Positions 25,010-32,427 of a stretch of DNA of 34,297 nt are shown here, piece after piece. The position numbers and the translations under genes were made by a program. Position 1 is the stretch's first letter. Every line of letters starts with the position of its first letter. The notes under the pieces are model-generated. The model ran no database searches, was not told the DNA's origin, and saw only the letters and a list, made by a program, of their open reading frames with translations. This DNA comes from Flavobacteriales bacterium (GTDB lineage: Bacteria; Bacteroidota; Bacteroidia; Flavobacteriales_D; Crocinitomicaceae). The stretch is taken from contig VFKM01000117.1 in assembly GCA_009885545.1 (NCBI GenBank), positions 1 through 34,297 on the forward strand. Reading direction: 5' to 3'.

Positions 25010-25770
25010 TTTTTAAATTGTTCAATTGCTTTATATGCTGTCATATCGAAGTGTGTTGGCACGACACTTATATATCCATTTTCTAATGCGAAGAGATCCG
25101 TATCTCTCTCCATATCTTGATTTAAAAATTCACCTGTCAACCAATAATATGGTTTTCCAAATTGATCCAATCTTTTATCAAAACGATCTGCCCAAAACGC
25201 ATGTGCTTGTCTACATATTTTAATTCCTTTAATTTTCACATCACTTTTCTTTGGAATATTAACATTCAAACAAACATGTGAAGGGAAATCAGAATTTAAG
25301 GTATCTTTAATAATCTGCCCAACAAATTCCTTCGCTTCAGAAAAATCGGCATCTGAGTCATGATCCTTTAACGAAAAACCGATAGACGGAATATTTTCCA
25401 TAGCACCTTCAACTGCAGCAGACATCGTTCCGGAATACAAAACATTTGAAGAAGCATTTTCCCCATGATTTATACCAGACAAAATCAAATCAGGCTTTCG
25501 ATGCATTATTTCATAAATTCCAATCTTTACACAATCAACTGGTGTTCCAGAACACGTAAATGCTTCGCAATTATTATATAACATTGACTTTTCCAAACGA
25601 ATAGGATGATTCATTGTGATAGCATGTCCCATTCCTGATTGAGGTTTGTCTGGTGCAATTACTAGCACATCACCAAACTCTACAGCTACTTCAATAAGTG
25701 ATTTTATTCCTTTAGCAGAAATACCGTCATCATTCGTTACAAAAATCAAAGGTTTCATCCTGTTTGTCAT
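24997..25770 (-). CDS. surE: 5'/3'-nucleotidase SurE
   Basis: 257 residues from the ATG at 25770 (MTNRMKPL); an ATG at 25758 giving MKPLIFVTNDDG is also possible. A TTG at 25800 is rejected because it would lie ahead of the -7-like box. SurE is a metal-dependent phosphatase that dephosphorylates nucleoside monophosphates. Visible metal-site motifs are FVTNDDGISAKGI (the Asp pair), PDKPQSGMGHAIT, and SGINHGENASSNVLYSGTMS with the Ser/Asn ligands. It is first in the minus-strand surE, membrane protein, lpxB cluster. A promoter-like TACTTTCG (25789-25796, minus, one mismatch) ends 19 bases before the 25770 ATG. Confidence 0.94.
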   Translation of the reverse strand: MTNRMKPLIFVTNDDGISAKGIKSLIEVAVEFGDVLVIAPDKPQSGMGHAITMNHPIRLEKSMLYNNCEAFTCSGTPVDCVKIGIYEIMHRKPDLILSGINHGENASSNVLYSGTMSAAVEGAMENIPSIGFSLKDHDSDADFSEAKEFVGQIIKDTLNSDFPSHVCLNVNIPKKSDVKIKGIKICRQAHAFWADRFDKRLDQFGKPYYWLTGEFLNQDMERDTDLFALENGYISVVPTHFDMTAYKAIEQFKKWEI

Positions 25771-25852
25771 TTGAAATTCACTTCTTGACGAAAGTAACAA
25801 TTCTTGATAAAACGACCTCTAAACTTGTAGTTAAATAATATCACTTTTTTTA

Positions 25853-25882
25853 TTGTTAATCCTTTAAAACGTGTTACTTTTG
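25853..25882 (+). promoter_or_regulatory. Promoter of the DinB-like/NlpC operon
   Basis: TTG at 25853-25855 and TACTTTTG at 25875-25882 are spaced by 19 bases, a good Bacteroidota -33/-7 pair. The -7 box ends 19 bases before the ATG at 25901, so the GTG at 25871, which would lie upstream of the predicted transcript start, is not the start codon. Confidence 0.6.
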
Positions 25883-25900
25883 AATAGTTTCTTAGAAAGA

Positions 25901-26479
25901 ATGACAACACTTGAACTCATAGAAGAATTAAAAAGAATTACTCAGGCCAATATTGATCTGATTAAGAAAAAATTTGCGCACTTAAACGTGCAACAAAAAA
26001 ACTGGAGAAAGGATAGTGAATCATGGAGCATCAATGATGTTTTTGCTCATTTAAATGAATATTCAAAATATTATCACCCTACCATATTATCAAAAATTGA
26101 ACGAACACGTTTTACTGAACCTAAAGAATTATTTATTTCAACCCCACTTGGGAAATCTGCTTGGAAATCTATGAAATTAGGGAATGCTAGAAATGTCAAG
26201 CGTAAATTCAAATCACCTAGATCGTATAATCCGATAATAAATCCAGAGATTTTAACGGGAAATGAAATTAGTGATTTTGAAAACGGACAAAATCAGTTGT
26301 TGTCAATAATCGACGCTGCACAAAACGTAAATATGAGGAAAGTAAGAATACCTATTTCTATTTCCAAAATTGTACGATTGAAACTTGGTGATGCTTTATT
26401 ATTCGTCGTTTATCACAATGAACGCCATTTACAACAAGGATTATCAATTTTATCTCATTCTAAATTTCCAGCAAATTAA
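25901..26479 (+). CDS. DinB-family protein
   Basis: 192 residues from the ATG at 25901 (MTTLELIEEL). A four-helix DinB/YfiT-like bundle is indicated by WSINDVFAHLNEYSKYYHP with the first His, and YHNERHLQQGLSIL near the C-terminus with the second His pair; the three-His metal site of the family is therefore recognisable. DinB-like proteins include metal-dependent thiol (for example bacillithiol) transferases, but most are uncharacterised. The stop TAA shares its last A with the ATG of the NlpC/P60 gene, so the two are coupled. This is the second DinB-superfamily gene in the window, unlike the DUF1569 gene in sequence. Confidence 0.85.
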   Translation: MTTLELIEELKRITQANIDLIKKKFAHLNVQQKNWRKDSESWSINDVFAHLNEYSKYYHPTILSKIERTRFTEPKELFISTPLGKSAWKSMKLGNARNVKRKFKSPRSYNPIINPEILTGNEISDFENGQNQLLSIIDAAQNVNMRKVRIPISISKIVRLKLGDALLFVVYHNERHLQQGLSILSHSKFPAN

Positions 26480-27237
26480 TGTCAGTCCGACAAGGATATT
26501 GTATTGTTAGTGTTTCGCCTGTTCGCTCTCTAGAACAAGATTCTTCAGAAATGGTAACACAATTATTGTTTGGAGAGTTAGTTTCAGTTGAAAGCACTTC
26601 AGGTTCCTGGGCTAAAATACTCACTTTTTCAGATAATTATGAAGGTTTTGTTGATGTCAAACACATACACTATCTTTCTAATAAAGAAATTAATAATTGG
26701 CTGAATGGCTTGAGTTTTGAAAAACATATTACGCGCATTTTAGATACTCCATGGGGCAGTCAAACAATCTTTAGAGGTTCATACATACCTTTTGGAAATA
26801 CAATTGAATTTAATATTGGGAATGATTACTTTACATTTAAAGATGACTTAAACTCAATTCAATTTACAAGCCCAGTAGAACTTGCTTTAGAATATTTAAA
26901 CACCCCTTATCTTTGGGGAGGAAAAACGCCATTTGGAATTGACTGTTCAGGATTGACCCAAGTCATTTATCGATTCTTTGACATCAACCTACCTCGAGAT
27001 GCTTCGCAACAAGTCGAGTTTGGTTCTGATGTTAACTATGAAGATATTGAGGAGGGAGATTTAGCTTTTTTTAATAATCCTTCTAACAAAGTTATACATG
27101 TCGGAATATTAGATGGACTAGGTTCAATTATTCATGCTTCTGGTTTGGTTAGAAAAGATCCATTGAGTCAAGAAGGAATAATACATACGGAAACAGGTAC
27201 TTTAACACATGTTTTACATTCTATAAAGAGGATGTAA
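26479..27237 (+). CDS. NlpC/P60 cysteine peptidase with N-terminal SH3-like region
   Basis: 252 residues without a signal peptide. About residues 1-65 resemble a bacterial SH3-like domain (LLFGELVSVESTSGSWAKI), and the NlpC/P60 domain occupies about 132-250 with the triad Cys156 (GIDCSGLTQVIYRF), His207 (VIHVGILDG) and His219 (IIHASG). The family cleaves D-Glu/diamino-acid bonds in peptidoglycan peptides. Lack of an export signal plus the SH3-NlpC layout resembles YkfC-type enzymes that act on imported muropeptides, so murein recycling in the cytoplasm is the best inference. Overlaps the DinB-like gene by one base. Confidence 0.9.
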   Translation: MSVRQGYCIVSVSPVRSLEQDSSEMVTQLLFGELVSVESTSGSWAKILTFSDNYEGFVDVKHIHYLSNKEINNWLNGLSFEKHITRILDTPWGSQTIFRGSYIPFGNTIEFNIGNDYFTFKDDLNSIQFTSPVELALEYLNTPYLWGGKTPFGIDCSGLTQVIYRFFDINLPRDASQQVEFGSDVNYEDIEEGDLAFFNNPSNKVIHVGILDGLGSIIHASGLVRKDPLSQEGIIHTETGTLTHVLHSIKRM

Positions 27238-27282
27238 AAGTCAACTGTTAAAAAAAAATAACGATATTTGAAAAAAAAATAA

Positions 27283-28206
27283 ATGAAGATATTAATCACA
27301 GGAGGAGCAGGATTTATAGGAAGTAATTTGGCGAAACGATTAGTAGAAGATGGCCATAATGTTGTTGTATTCGATTCCTTATTACGAGGAAATAAACTAG
27401 ACAAAATCACTTATTCCAAAGTTGAATTTATAAAAGGTGATACAAGAGACTTGAATGCTGTTATTTCGGCTAGTAAAGATTGTGATCTAATTTTTCATTT
27501 GGCAGCAGTTTTAGGTGTTGACATTGTAGCTGATAATCCTGTTGAAACAATGGATGTCGAAGTTATTGGAACAAGAAACGTTGTTGAAGCAGCTTTTATT
27601 AATAATGTCAAAAAAATAATGTACGCTTCAACAAGTGGTATATATGGCCATTCTGCAATAGAGAGCGCCTTGACAGAAGAAGTTTTGGTAGACCCAAGAA
27701 CATCTTATGCTATGGCTAAACGATACAATGAAATTTATTTAGCTTCACATCATCAAGAAAAAGGTTTGAATGTTACGTCATTACGTTTTTTCAATGTTTA
27801 TGGAGGAAATCAAGATACGCGAATGGTCGTACCTTTGTTTTTTGAGCAAGCGATGGAAAATTCATCAATTACAGTTTTTGGATCAGGCAATCAAACAAGA
27901 GATTTCACATACATTGACGACACTGTGGAAGCTTGTGTAAGATTAATGGATGTTAATGGTTGTCATATTATTAACATTGCTAACGAAGCAGAATGGACAA
28001 TTACTGAATTATCGAAACAAATAAAAGAGATCACACAATCTAAATCTGAAATCATTTATCTAGAGGCTCCAAAAAAGCGTTATGATTACGAAGTAGAAAG
28101 AAGAGTCGGAAGTTCTGAAAAACTATTGAGCTTAACCAATTACAAACCAACGACATCGTTACCAGAAGGATTAAAATTAATATACAATCAAAATTATTCC
28201 AAATAA
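27283..28206 (+). CDS. NAD-dependent sugar-nucleotide epimerase/dehydratase
   Basis: 307 residues, extended short-chain dehydrogenase. Rossmann motif [14 protein letters not shown] (7-20), the STS/Y/K active site (ASTSGIYG with S116-S118; [10 protein letters not shown] with Y142, K146), and [19 protein letters not shown] and [18 protein letters not shown] for substrate binding. It resembles UDP-glucose 4-epimerase-type enzymes that make nucleotide sugars for polysaccharide or LPS; the exact substrate is not assignable. The 45-base gap upstream has two A-runs and a weak GATATTTG box. It is followed after 11 bases by glyA. Confidence 0.88.
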   Translation: MKILITGGAGFIGSNLAKRLVEDGHNVVVFDSLLRGNKLDKITYSKVEFIKGDTRDLNAVISASKDCDLIFHLAAVLGVDIVADNPVETMDVEVIGTRNVVEAAFINNVKKIMYASTSGIYGHSAIESALTEEVLVDPRTSYAMAKRYNEIYLASHHQEKGLNVTSLRFFNVYGGNQDTRMVVPLFFEQAMENSSITVFGSGNQTRDFTYIDDTVEACVRLMDVNGCHIINIANEAEWTITELSKQIKEITQSKSEIIYLEAPKKRYDYEVERRVGSSEKLLSLTNYKPTTSLPEGLKLIYNQNYSK

Positions 28207-28217
28207 AATACCCAATA

Positions 28218-29492
28218 ATGAAAAGAGATCAAGCAATTTTCGACCTTATTGAGGAAGAAAAACACAGACAAATTAATGGCGCTGAATTAATCGCATCGGA
28301 AAATTTTGTGAGTGATGAAGTGATGCAAGCAATGGGAAGTGTTTTAACAAACAAATATGCGGAAGGATTGCCAGGAAAACGTTACTATGGAGGCTGTGAA
28401 GTTGTTGACAAAGTGGAACAACTCGCAATTGACAGATTATGTAAGCTTTTTGGTGCTACTTGGGCAAATGTGCAACCTCATTCTGGTGCACAAGCTAATG
28501 CAGCAGTATTTTTAGCATGCTTACAACCAGGTGATAAAATTCTAGGATTCGATTTATCTCATGGAGGACATTTAACGCATGGTTCACCAGTTAACTTTTC
28601 AGGAAAACTATACAAGCCATTTTTCTATGGCGTAAATAAAGATACAGGGAGAGTTGATTATGATGTGATGGAAGAAGTTGCAAGACGTGAAAAACCAAAA
28701 ATGATTATATGTGGTGCATCTGCTTACAGTAGAGATTGGGATTATGCTCGAATCCGCAAAATCGCTGATGAAGTAGGAGCTGTTATTTTAGCCGATATTT
28801 CACATCCAGCAGGAATGATCGCTGCAGGTTTGTTGACTGATCCTTTGGAGCATTGTCATATTGTTACTTCAACAACGCACAAAACTTTAAGAGGGCCTCG
28901 AGGTGGAATTATAATGATGCGTCATAATTTCGAAAATCCGTTTGGTATAAAATGGAATAATGGAAATTTAAGATCTATGGGTGCATTATTAGATGCTGCT
29001 GTTTTTCCTGGAATTCAAGGTGGACCTTTAGAACATGTTATTGCTGCTAAAGCTGTAGCTTTTGGCGAAGCTCTAACTGACAACTACAAAAATTACATGG
29101 CTCAGGTTAAGAAAAATGCGGCTGTTATGGCTGATGCCTTTATCAAAAAAGGATATGATATCATTTCAGGAGGTACAGACAATCACTCAATGTTAATTGA
29201 TTTACGTTCAAAAGGAGTAACTGGAAAAGACGCTGAAAACACATTGGTTTTGGCCGATATTACAGTCAATAAAAATATGGTCCCTTTTGACACTGAATCA
29301 CCATTTATTACATCAGGAATTAGAATTGGAACTGCTGCAATAACAACTCGAGGTGTGAAAGAAACAGAAATTCTTCAAGTTGTTGAATTAATTGACAAAG
29401 TAATAATGAATATGAATGATGAAACTGTAATTCAATCTGTAAAAGCAGAAATCAATAGCTTAATGAACCAACGACCATTATTTCAATGGTAA
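28218..29492 (+). CDS. glyA: Serine hydroxymethyltransferase
   Basis: 424 residues, full length. A PLP enzyme that converts serine and tetrahydrofolate to glycine and methylene-THF, the main one-carbon source. The PLP lysine is K222 in [14 protein letters not shown]. Other family segments are ELIASENF (23-30), [19 protein letters not shown] (46-64), [26 protein letters not shown] and [12 protein letters not shown]. Ends before a bidirectional terminator at 29505-29542. Confidence 0.97.
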   Translation: MKRDQAIFDLIEEEKHRQINGAELIASENFVSDEVMQAMGSVLTNKYAEGLPGKRYYGGCEVVDKVEQLAIDRLCKLFGATWANVQPHSGAQANAAVFLACLQPGDKILGFDLSHGGHLTHGSPVNFSGKLYKPFFYGVNKDTGRVDYDVMEEVARREKPKMIICGASAYSRDWDYARIRKIADEVGAVILADISHPAGMIAAGLLTDPLEHCHIVTSTTHKTLRGPRGGIIMMRHNFENPFGIKWNNGNLRSMGALLDAAVFPGIQGGPLEHVIAAKAVAFGEALTDNYKNYMAQVKKNAAVMADAFIKKGYDIISGGTDNHSMLIDLRSKGVTGKDAENTLVLADITVNKNMVPFDTESPFITSGIRIGTAAITTRGVKETEILQVVELIDKVIMNMNDETVIQSVKAEINSLMNQRPLFQW

Positions 29493-29504
29493 AAAATACC
29501 TGTC

Positions 29505-29542
29505 AAAAAAAAAACAGCATTTATTGAATGCTGTTTTTTTTT
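29505..29542. terminator. Bidirectional intrinsic terminator after glyA
   Basis: ACAGCATT (29514-29521) pairs with AATGCTGT (29527-29534) around TATTG. An A-run precedes it and a T-run follows it, so it works on both strands. It separates glyA from the convergent SDR gene. Confidence 0.92.
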
Positions 29543-29549
29543 GACTTTT

Positions 29550-30344
29550 TTATGTGGCAGACTGTTTTTTAATGATTCGCCAAAATAACGAAGGGAAAAA
29601 CCGTTTTATTTTTACAGCGAGTATTTCTTTGTTTCCAATTAAAACATCCTTTTTATTCTTCTGAACAGCTTTAAGTAATTGTTTCACACATTCTTCTGCC
29701 GACATACCCGTAGATTGATTGTGATCCATCAAACCATGTGTTGTGCCTACTGCATTTATAGCATTTTTTGAAATATCAGTATTTATTTTTCCAGGTGAAG
29801 CCATCGTAACACGAATTCCATGTTTTTCTTCCTCTAACAGTAAGCTTTCATAAAATCCATATAGCGCATGTTTCGAAGCGCAATAAGCAGAACGTAAAAA
29901 GAACCCAAATTTCCCAGCAATACTAGAAACAACAACAATGTGACCCCTGTTTTGATTAATCATGAAAGGAAGAACAGCTTTTGTAAGTGCAATATTGCCA
30001 AAATAATTGACTTCCATTATTTTTCTGTCGATTTCCAAACTAGTTTCTGCAACTGTTGATCGTTGACTTAAACCTCCATTATTGAAAAGAAAATCAATCC
30101 GACCAAATTGATCAATCACTTGTTGTGCTAATAAAGTGAAATTCTCAGAGTGTTCTAAATCCAAAGGCAAACACAAGTGATTCTCTGAATTTTTAAGTAC
30201 TTTTTTGACTTCATTTAAACCACTTTCATTACGCGCAGAAAGCACAATAGTTGCCCCATCTTGAGCCAATTGCTTTGCCATTTCAGAACCAATTCCTGAA
30301 GAAGCTCCAGTAATCCAAATAATTTTATTTTCGAAATAGTTCAT
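29550..30344 (-). CDS. Short-chain dehydrogenase/reductase (SDR)
   Basis: 264 residues, classical SDR fold. Cofactor motif TGASSGIG (12-19), FNNGG (87-91) in place of NNAG, catalytic Ser141 (VVSSIAGKFG) and Tyr154/Lys158 (YCASKHA). The C-terminus (VKIKRFFPSLFWRIIKKQ) is basic-amphipathic, as in membrane-associated DHRS7-like SDRs. The substrate is not predictable. A -7-like TTTATTTG on the minus strand (30349-30356) ends 5 bases before the ATG and lies inside the T-tract of the upstream gene's terminator. Confidence 0.92.
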   Translation of the reverse strand: MNYFENKIIWITGASSGIGSEMAKQLAQDGATIVLSARNESGLNEVKKVLKNSENHLCLPLDLEHSENFTLLAQQVIDQFGRIDFLFNNGGLSQRSTVAETSLEIDRKIMEVNYFGNIALTKAVLPFMINQNRGHIVVVSSIAGKFGFFLRSAYCASKHALYGFYESLLLEEEKHGIRVTMASPGKINTDISKNAINAVGTTHGLMDHNQSTGMSAEECVKQLLKAVQKNKKDVLIGNKEILAVKIKRFFPSLFWRIIKKQSAT

Positions 30345-30353
30345 TGTACAAAT

Positions 30354-30386
30354 AAAAAAAATCCCAACTACTTTTTAGTTGGGATT
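30354..30386 (-). terminator. Intrinsic terminator of the small secreted-protein gene
   Basis: On the minus strand AATCCCAACTA pairs with TAGTTGGGATT around AAAAG (11 bp) and is followed by a T-run. It ends about 10 bases before the SDR start codon. Confidence 0.93.
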
Positions 30387-30405
30387 CAATAATAAAACTG
30401 AAGAT

Positions 30406-30828
30406 TTATAAATCGTCTGGAATTGTAACTTCCTTCAATGTTTTTGATTTCGGCTTCAATTTGTCGATAAAAATAATTTTAAATTTCTCGCCATCTGCAG
30501 TATAGATCATTTCTGAAATTCCATTGATAATTGTTGGAGCAGTTTTTTTCTCATTAAAAAATTTCTTATCAAGCAATTCATATGTATTATCATCATATTG
30601 AATAAAAATTGACATGATCATTCCATTTTCAACTCTTGCTTTACCAGAGATACAAGAAGTCCCTTCTTTTTCGAAATAACTAATTATAACATTTCTGTGC
30701 ATATCATCGGCTACAGTATATGCACCTCTTTTAGCAAATGCTTCTTCGAACTTTTTGTAACAATCCGTTTGAGCTGAAACTGAAAACGTTAAAACAATTG
30801 CTGTTAAAAATAATAAGCTTTTCTTCAT
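30406..30828 (-). CDS. Small secreted protein of unknown function
   Basis: 140 residues with a signal peptide (1-20, ending SVSAQ). The mature domain of about 120 residues has alternating strands and a few helices (YKKFEEAFAKRGAYTVADDM; MIMSIFIQYDDNTYELLDKK; GEKFKIIFIDKLKPKSK) and two cysteines (DCYKK, TSCISGK) that could form a disulfide in the periplasm. I recognise no family. It has its own promoter (TATATTTG at 30862-30869) and terminator, so it is a monocistronic gene. Confidence 0.8.
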   Translation of the reverse strand: MKKSLLFLTAIVLTFSVSAQTDCYKKFEEAFAKRGAYTVADDMHRNVIISYFEKEGTSCISGKARVENGMIMSIFIQYDDNTYELLDKKFFNEKKTAPTIINGISEMIYTADGEKFKIIFIDKLKPKSKTLKEVTIPDDL

Positions 30829-30861
30829 AATAATGTTCTTTTATGGGAGTAACCCCGGATT

Positions 30862-30894
30862 CAAATATAACAAGTTTGAATGAATTTCACCAAG
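30862..30894 (-). promoter_or_regulatory. Promoter of the small secreted-protein gene
   Basis: On the minus strand TTG, 21 bases and then TATATTTG (30862-30869) form a consensus Bacteroidota promoter. The -7 box ends 34 bases before the ATG at 30828, giving a leader of about 30 bases. Confidence 0.6.
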
Positions 30895-30910
30895 TCGTCT
30901 CTAATTTATT

Positions 30911-30918
30911 TATTTTTG
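30911..30918 (+). promoter_or_regulatory. -7 promoter box of gmhA
   Basis: TATTTTTG matches TAnnTTTG and ends 16 bases before the ATG at 30934. It decides the gmhA start: the in-frame ATG at 30880 lies upstream of the predicted transcription start. No good -33 element at normal spacing. Confidence 0.5.
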
Positions 30919-30933
30919 ACAAAATTCAAAGCG

Positions 30934-31506
30934 ATGAGCACAAAACAAATAGCAGACCATTTTTTGGAGGCAGCGGAAATTTTGCAAAAATTTAACACAC
31001 CTGCGAATATCTCACTTATTGAACAAACAGGTAGATTAATGGTTGATTCAATTAATAATGGGGGAAAAATTATTAGTTGTGGAAATGGTGGCTCTTTGTG
31101 TGATGCAATGCATTTTGCTGAGGAACTTACGGGAAGATATAGAGATAACAGAAAAGCAATTGCTGCGATTTCTATTTCAGATGCTAGTCATATGAGTTGT
31201 GTTGCCAATGATTATGGTTACGATTTTGTTTTCTCACGTTATTTAGAAGCAATTGGAAGAAAAGGTGATGTCTTATTAGCTATTTCAACTTCAGGAAATT
31301 CAAAAAATATATTAGAAGCAATTAAGGTCGCAAAAGCAAATGGCATAACTGTAATTGGACTAACTGGAAAAACAGGCGGCGAAATGGCCAATTTATGTGA
31401 TATTGAAATTCGTGCCCCTTACTCAGATTATGCTGATCGTGCTCAAGAAATTCATATCAAAATAATTCATTCTTTGATTGATTATATTGAAAGTAATGTT
31501 GACTAA
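30934..31506 (+). CDS. gmhA: Sedoheptulose-7-phosphate isomerase (GmhA)
   Basis: 190 residues from the ATG at 30934, almost the length of E. coli GmhA (192). An upstream ATG at 30880 would add 18 residues that the family lacks and lies ahead of the promoter box. It converts sedoheptulose 7-phosphate to D-glycero-D-manno-heptose 7-phosphate, the first step of the heptose pathway for LPS core. The SIS domain shows [20 protein letters not shown] with zinc/catalytic H60 and E64, STSGNSKN for phosphate binding, and QEIHIKIIH with Q171 and H179, all matching the E. coli active site. No other heptose gene lies in the window. Downstream lies an inverted repeat and then the fur promoter. Confidence 0.94.
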   Translation: MSTKQIADHFLEAAEILQKFNTPANISLIEQTGRLMVDSINNGGKIISCGNGGSLCDAMHFAEELTGRYRDNRKAIAAISISDASHMSCVANDYGYDFVFSRYLEAIGRKGDVLLAISTSGNSKNILEAIKVAKANGITVIGLTGKTGGEMANLCDIEIRAPYSDYADRAQEIHIKIIHSLIDYIESNVD

Positions 31507-31508
31507 CA

Positions 31509-31543
31509 TTTATCAACATTATTTCACAAAGTATGTTGATAAA
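31509..31543. other. 11-bp perfect inverted repeat upstream of fur
   Basis: TTTATCAACAT (31509-31519) and ATGTTGATAAA (31533-31543) are exact complements separated by 13 bases. It starts 3 bases after the gmhA stop and lies about 50 bases upstream of the fur -7 box. No T-run follows the stem on the plus strand, so it is a poor terminator; an operator or an RNA-stabilising hairpin is possible. Confidence 0.6.
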
Positions 31544-31592
31544 CGAAGTGAAAACAACACATTTCATTCGAAACTGAACCAAAATAAATAAC

Positions 31593-31600
31593 TAAATTTG
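31593..31600 (+). promoter_or_regulatory. -7 promoter box of the fur-STAS-purA operon
   Basis: TAAATTTG matches TAnnTTTG and ends 21 bases before the ATG at 31621. A TTCG at 31567-31570 is the only -33-like element at usable spacing. Confidence 0.5.
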
Positions 31601-31620
31601 TCCTTTTCCGCTAAGAAATT

Positions 31621-32073
31621 ATGTCGAGTCAGGAATTACAGATAACTGTAAAAAATATTTTTTCGGCTTACCTAGAGCAAAACGGGCATCGCAAAACACC
31701 TGAACGCTTTGCTATACTTGCAGAAATCTATGATTATCAAGGTCATTTTGATATTGAATCCTTGTACATTAAAATGAAAAATCAAAATTACAGGGTTTCT
31801 CGTGCTACATTATATAATACCATTGAATTATTATTAGCATGTAATTTAGTATGTAAGCACCAATTTGGGAAAAACATCGCACAATTTGAAAAATCACATG
31901 GCTCGAAACAACATGACCATGTTATATGCACTGACACAGGTGAAGTAATAGAATTTTGTGATCCTCGAATTCAGAATATCAAAGCATCAATCGAAGAAAT
32001 TTTTGATATGAAAATACAACACCATTCTTTGTATTTATATGGTGTAAAGAATGAAAAAAAATCCAAATCTTAA
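31621..32073 (+). CDS. Fur-family metal-responsive transcriptional regulator
   Basis: 150 residues. The N-terminal winged helix is [20 protein letters not shown], then [16 protein letters not shown] as recognition helix and wing. The C-terminal dimer/metal domain contains [17 protein letters not shown] and ends with [12 protein letters not shown]. The HDH motif of the sensory site is present. The usual CxxC structural zinc site in the ICxxC position reads ICTDT, so the second Cys is Thr; other cysteines ([14 protein letters not shown]) might not replace it. It could be a Fur, Zur or PerR type; the metal is not assignable. First gene of an operon with the STAS gene (3-base gap) and purA. Confidence 0.9.
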   Translation: MSSQELQITVKNIFSAYLEQNGHRKTPERFAILAEIYDYQGHFDIESLYIKMKNQNYRVSRATLYNTIELLLACNLVCKHQFGKNIAQFEKSHGSKQHDHVICTDTGEVIEFCDPRIQNIKASIEEIFDMKIQHHSLYLYGVKNEKKSKS

Positions 32074-32076
32074 TTA

Positions 32077-32424
32077 ATGAGTTTAGATTTCAATATAGCT
32101 ATTACTAACGGAATTGCCGTTGTGTCATTTAAAGGAAAAATCTTGACTGATAGCCATCTTGAGAAATTAAATGCAGAAATTGGAATACAAACACTAGAAA
32201 AAACGACCAACTGGGTTTTTGATTTTGATCAATTAACACATATCAATTCTTCTGGAATAAATTTTATCATTCGTTCATTGACACGCTCACGCATTAATTG
32301 TGGTGACTTGGTCTTATGTTCGATCAAGGGAAATGTAAAAACACTATTTGAAATCGGGAAAATAAATGAAATCTTTTCAATTTATTCATCGACTTCAGAT
32401 GCAATCAATCATTTTAAGCAATAA
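32077..32424 (+). CDS. STAS-domain protein (anti-sigma factor antagonist-like)
   Basis: 115 residues, a stand-alone STAS domain. The conserved loop is THINSSGINFIIRSL, with Ser58 in the position phosphorylated in SpoIIAA-type antagonists (DSSG there, NSSG here). C-terminal pattern GNVKTLFEIGKINEIFSIY is typical. Such proteins are switched by serine kinases to free or sequester a partner, but no anti-sigma kinase or PP2C phosphatase gene is nearby. It sits between the Fur-family gene and purA with 3-base gaps on both sides, so all are probably cotranscribed. Partner unknown. Confidence 0.9.
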   Translation: MSLDFNIAITNGIAVVSFKGKILTDSHLEKLNAEIGIQTLEKTTNWVFDFDQLTHINSSGINFIIRSLTRSRINCGDLVLCSIKGNVKTLFEIGKINEIFSIYSSTSDAINHFKQ

Positions 32425-32427
32425 GTA

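Noticed and set aside
30880-30933. Upstream ATG extension of gmhA
   Set aside because: The extra 18 residues are absent from the GmhA family and the start lies upstream of the -7 box at 30911-30918.
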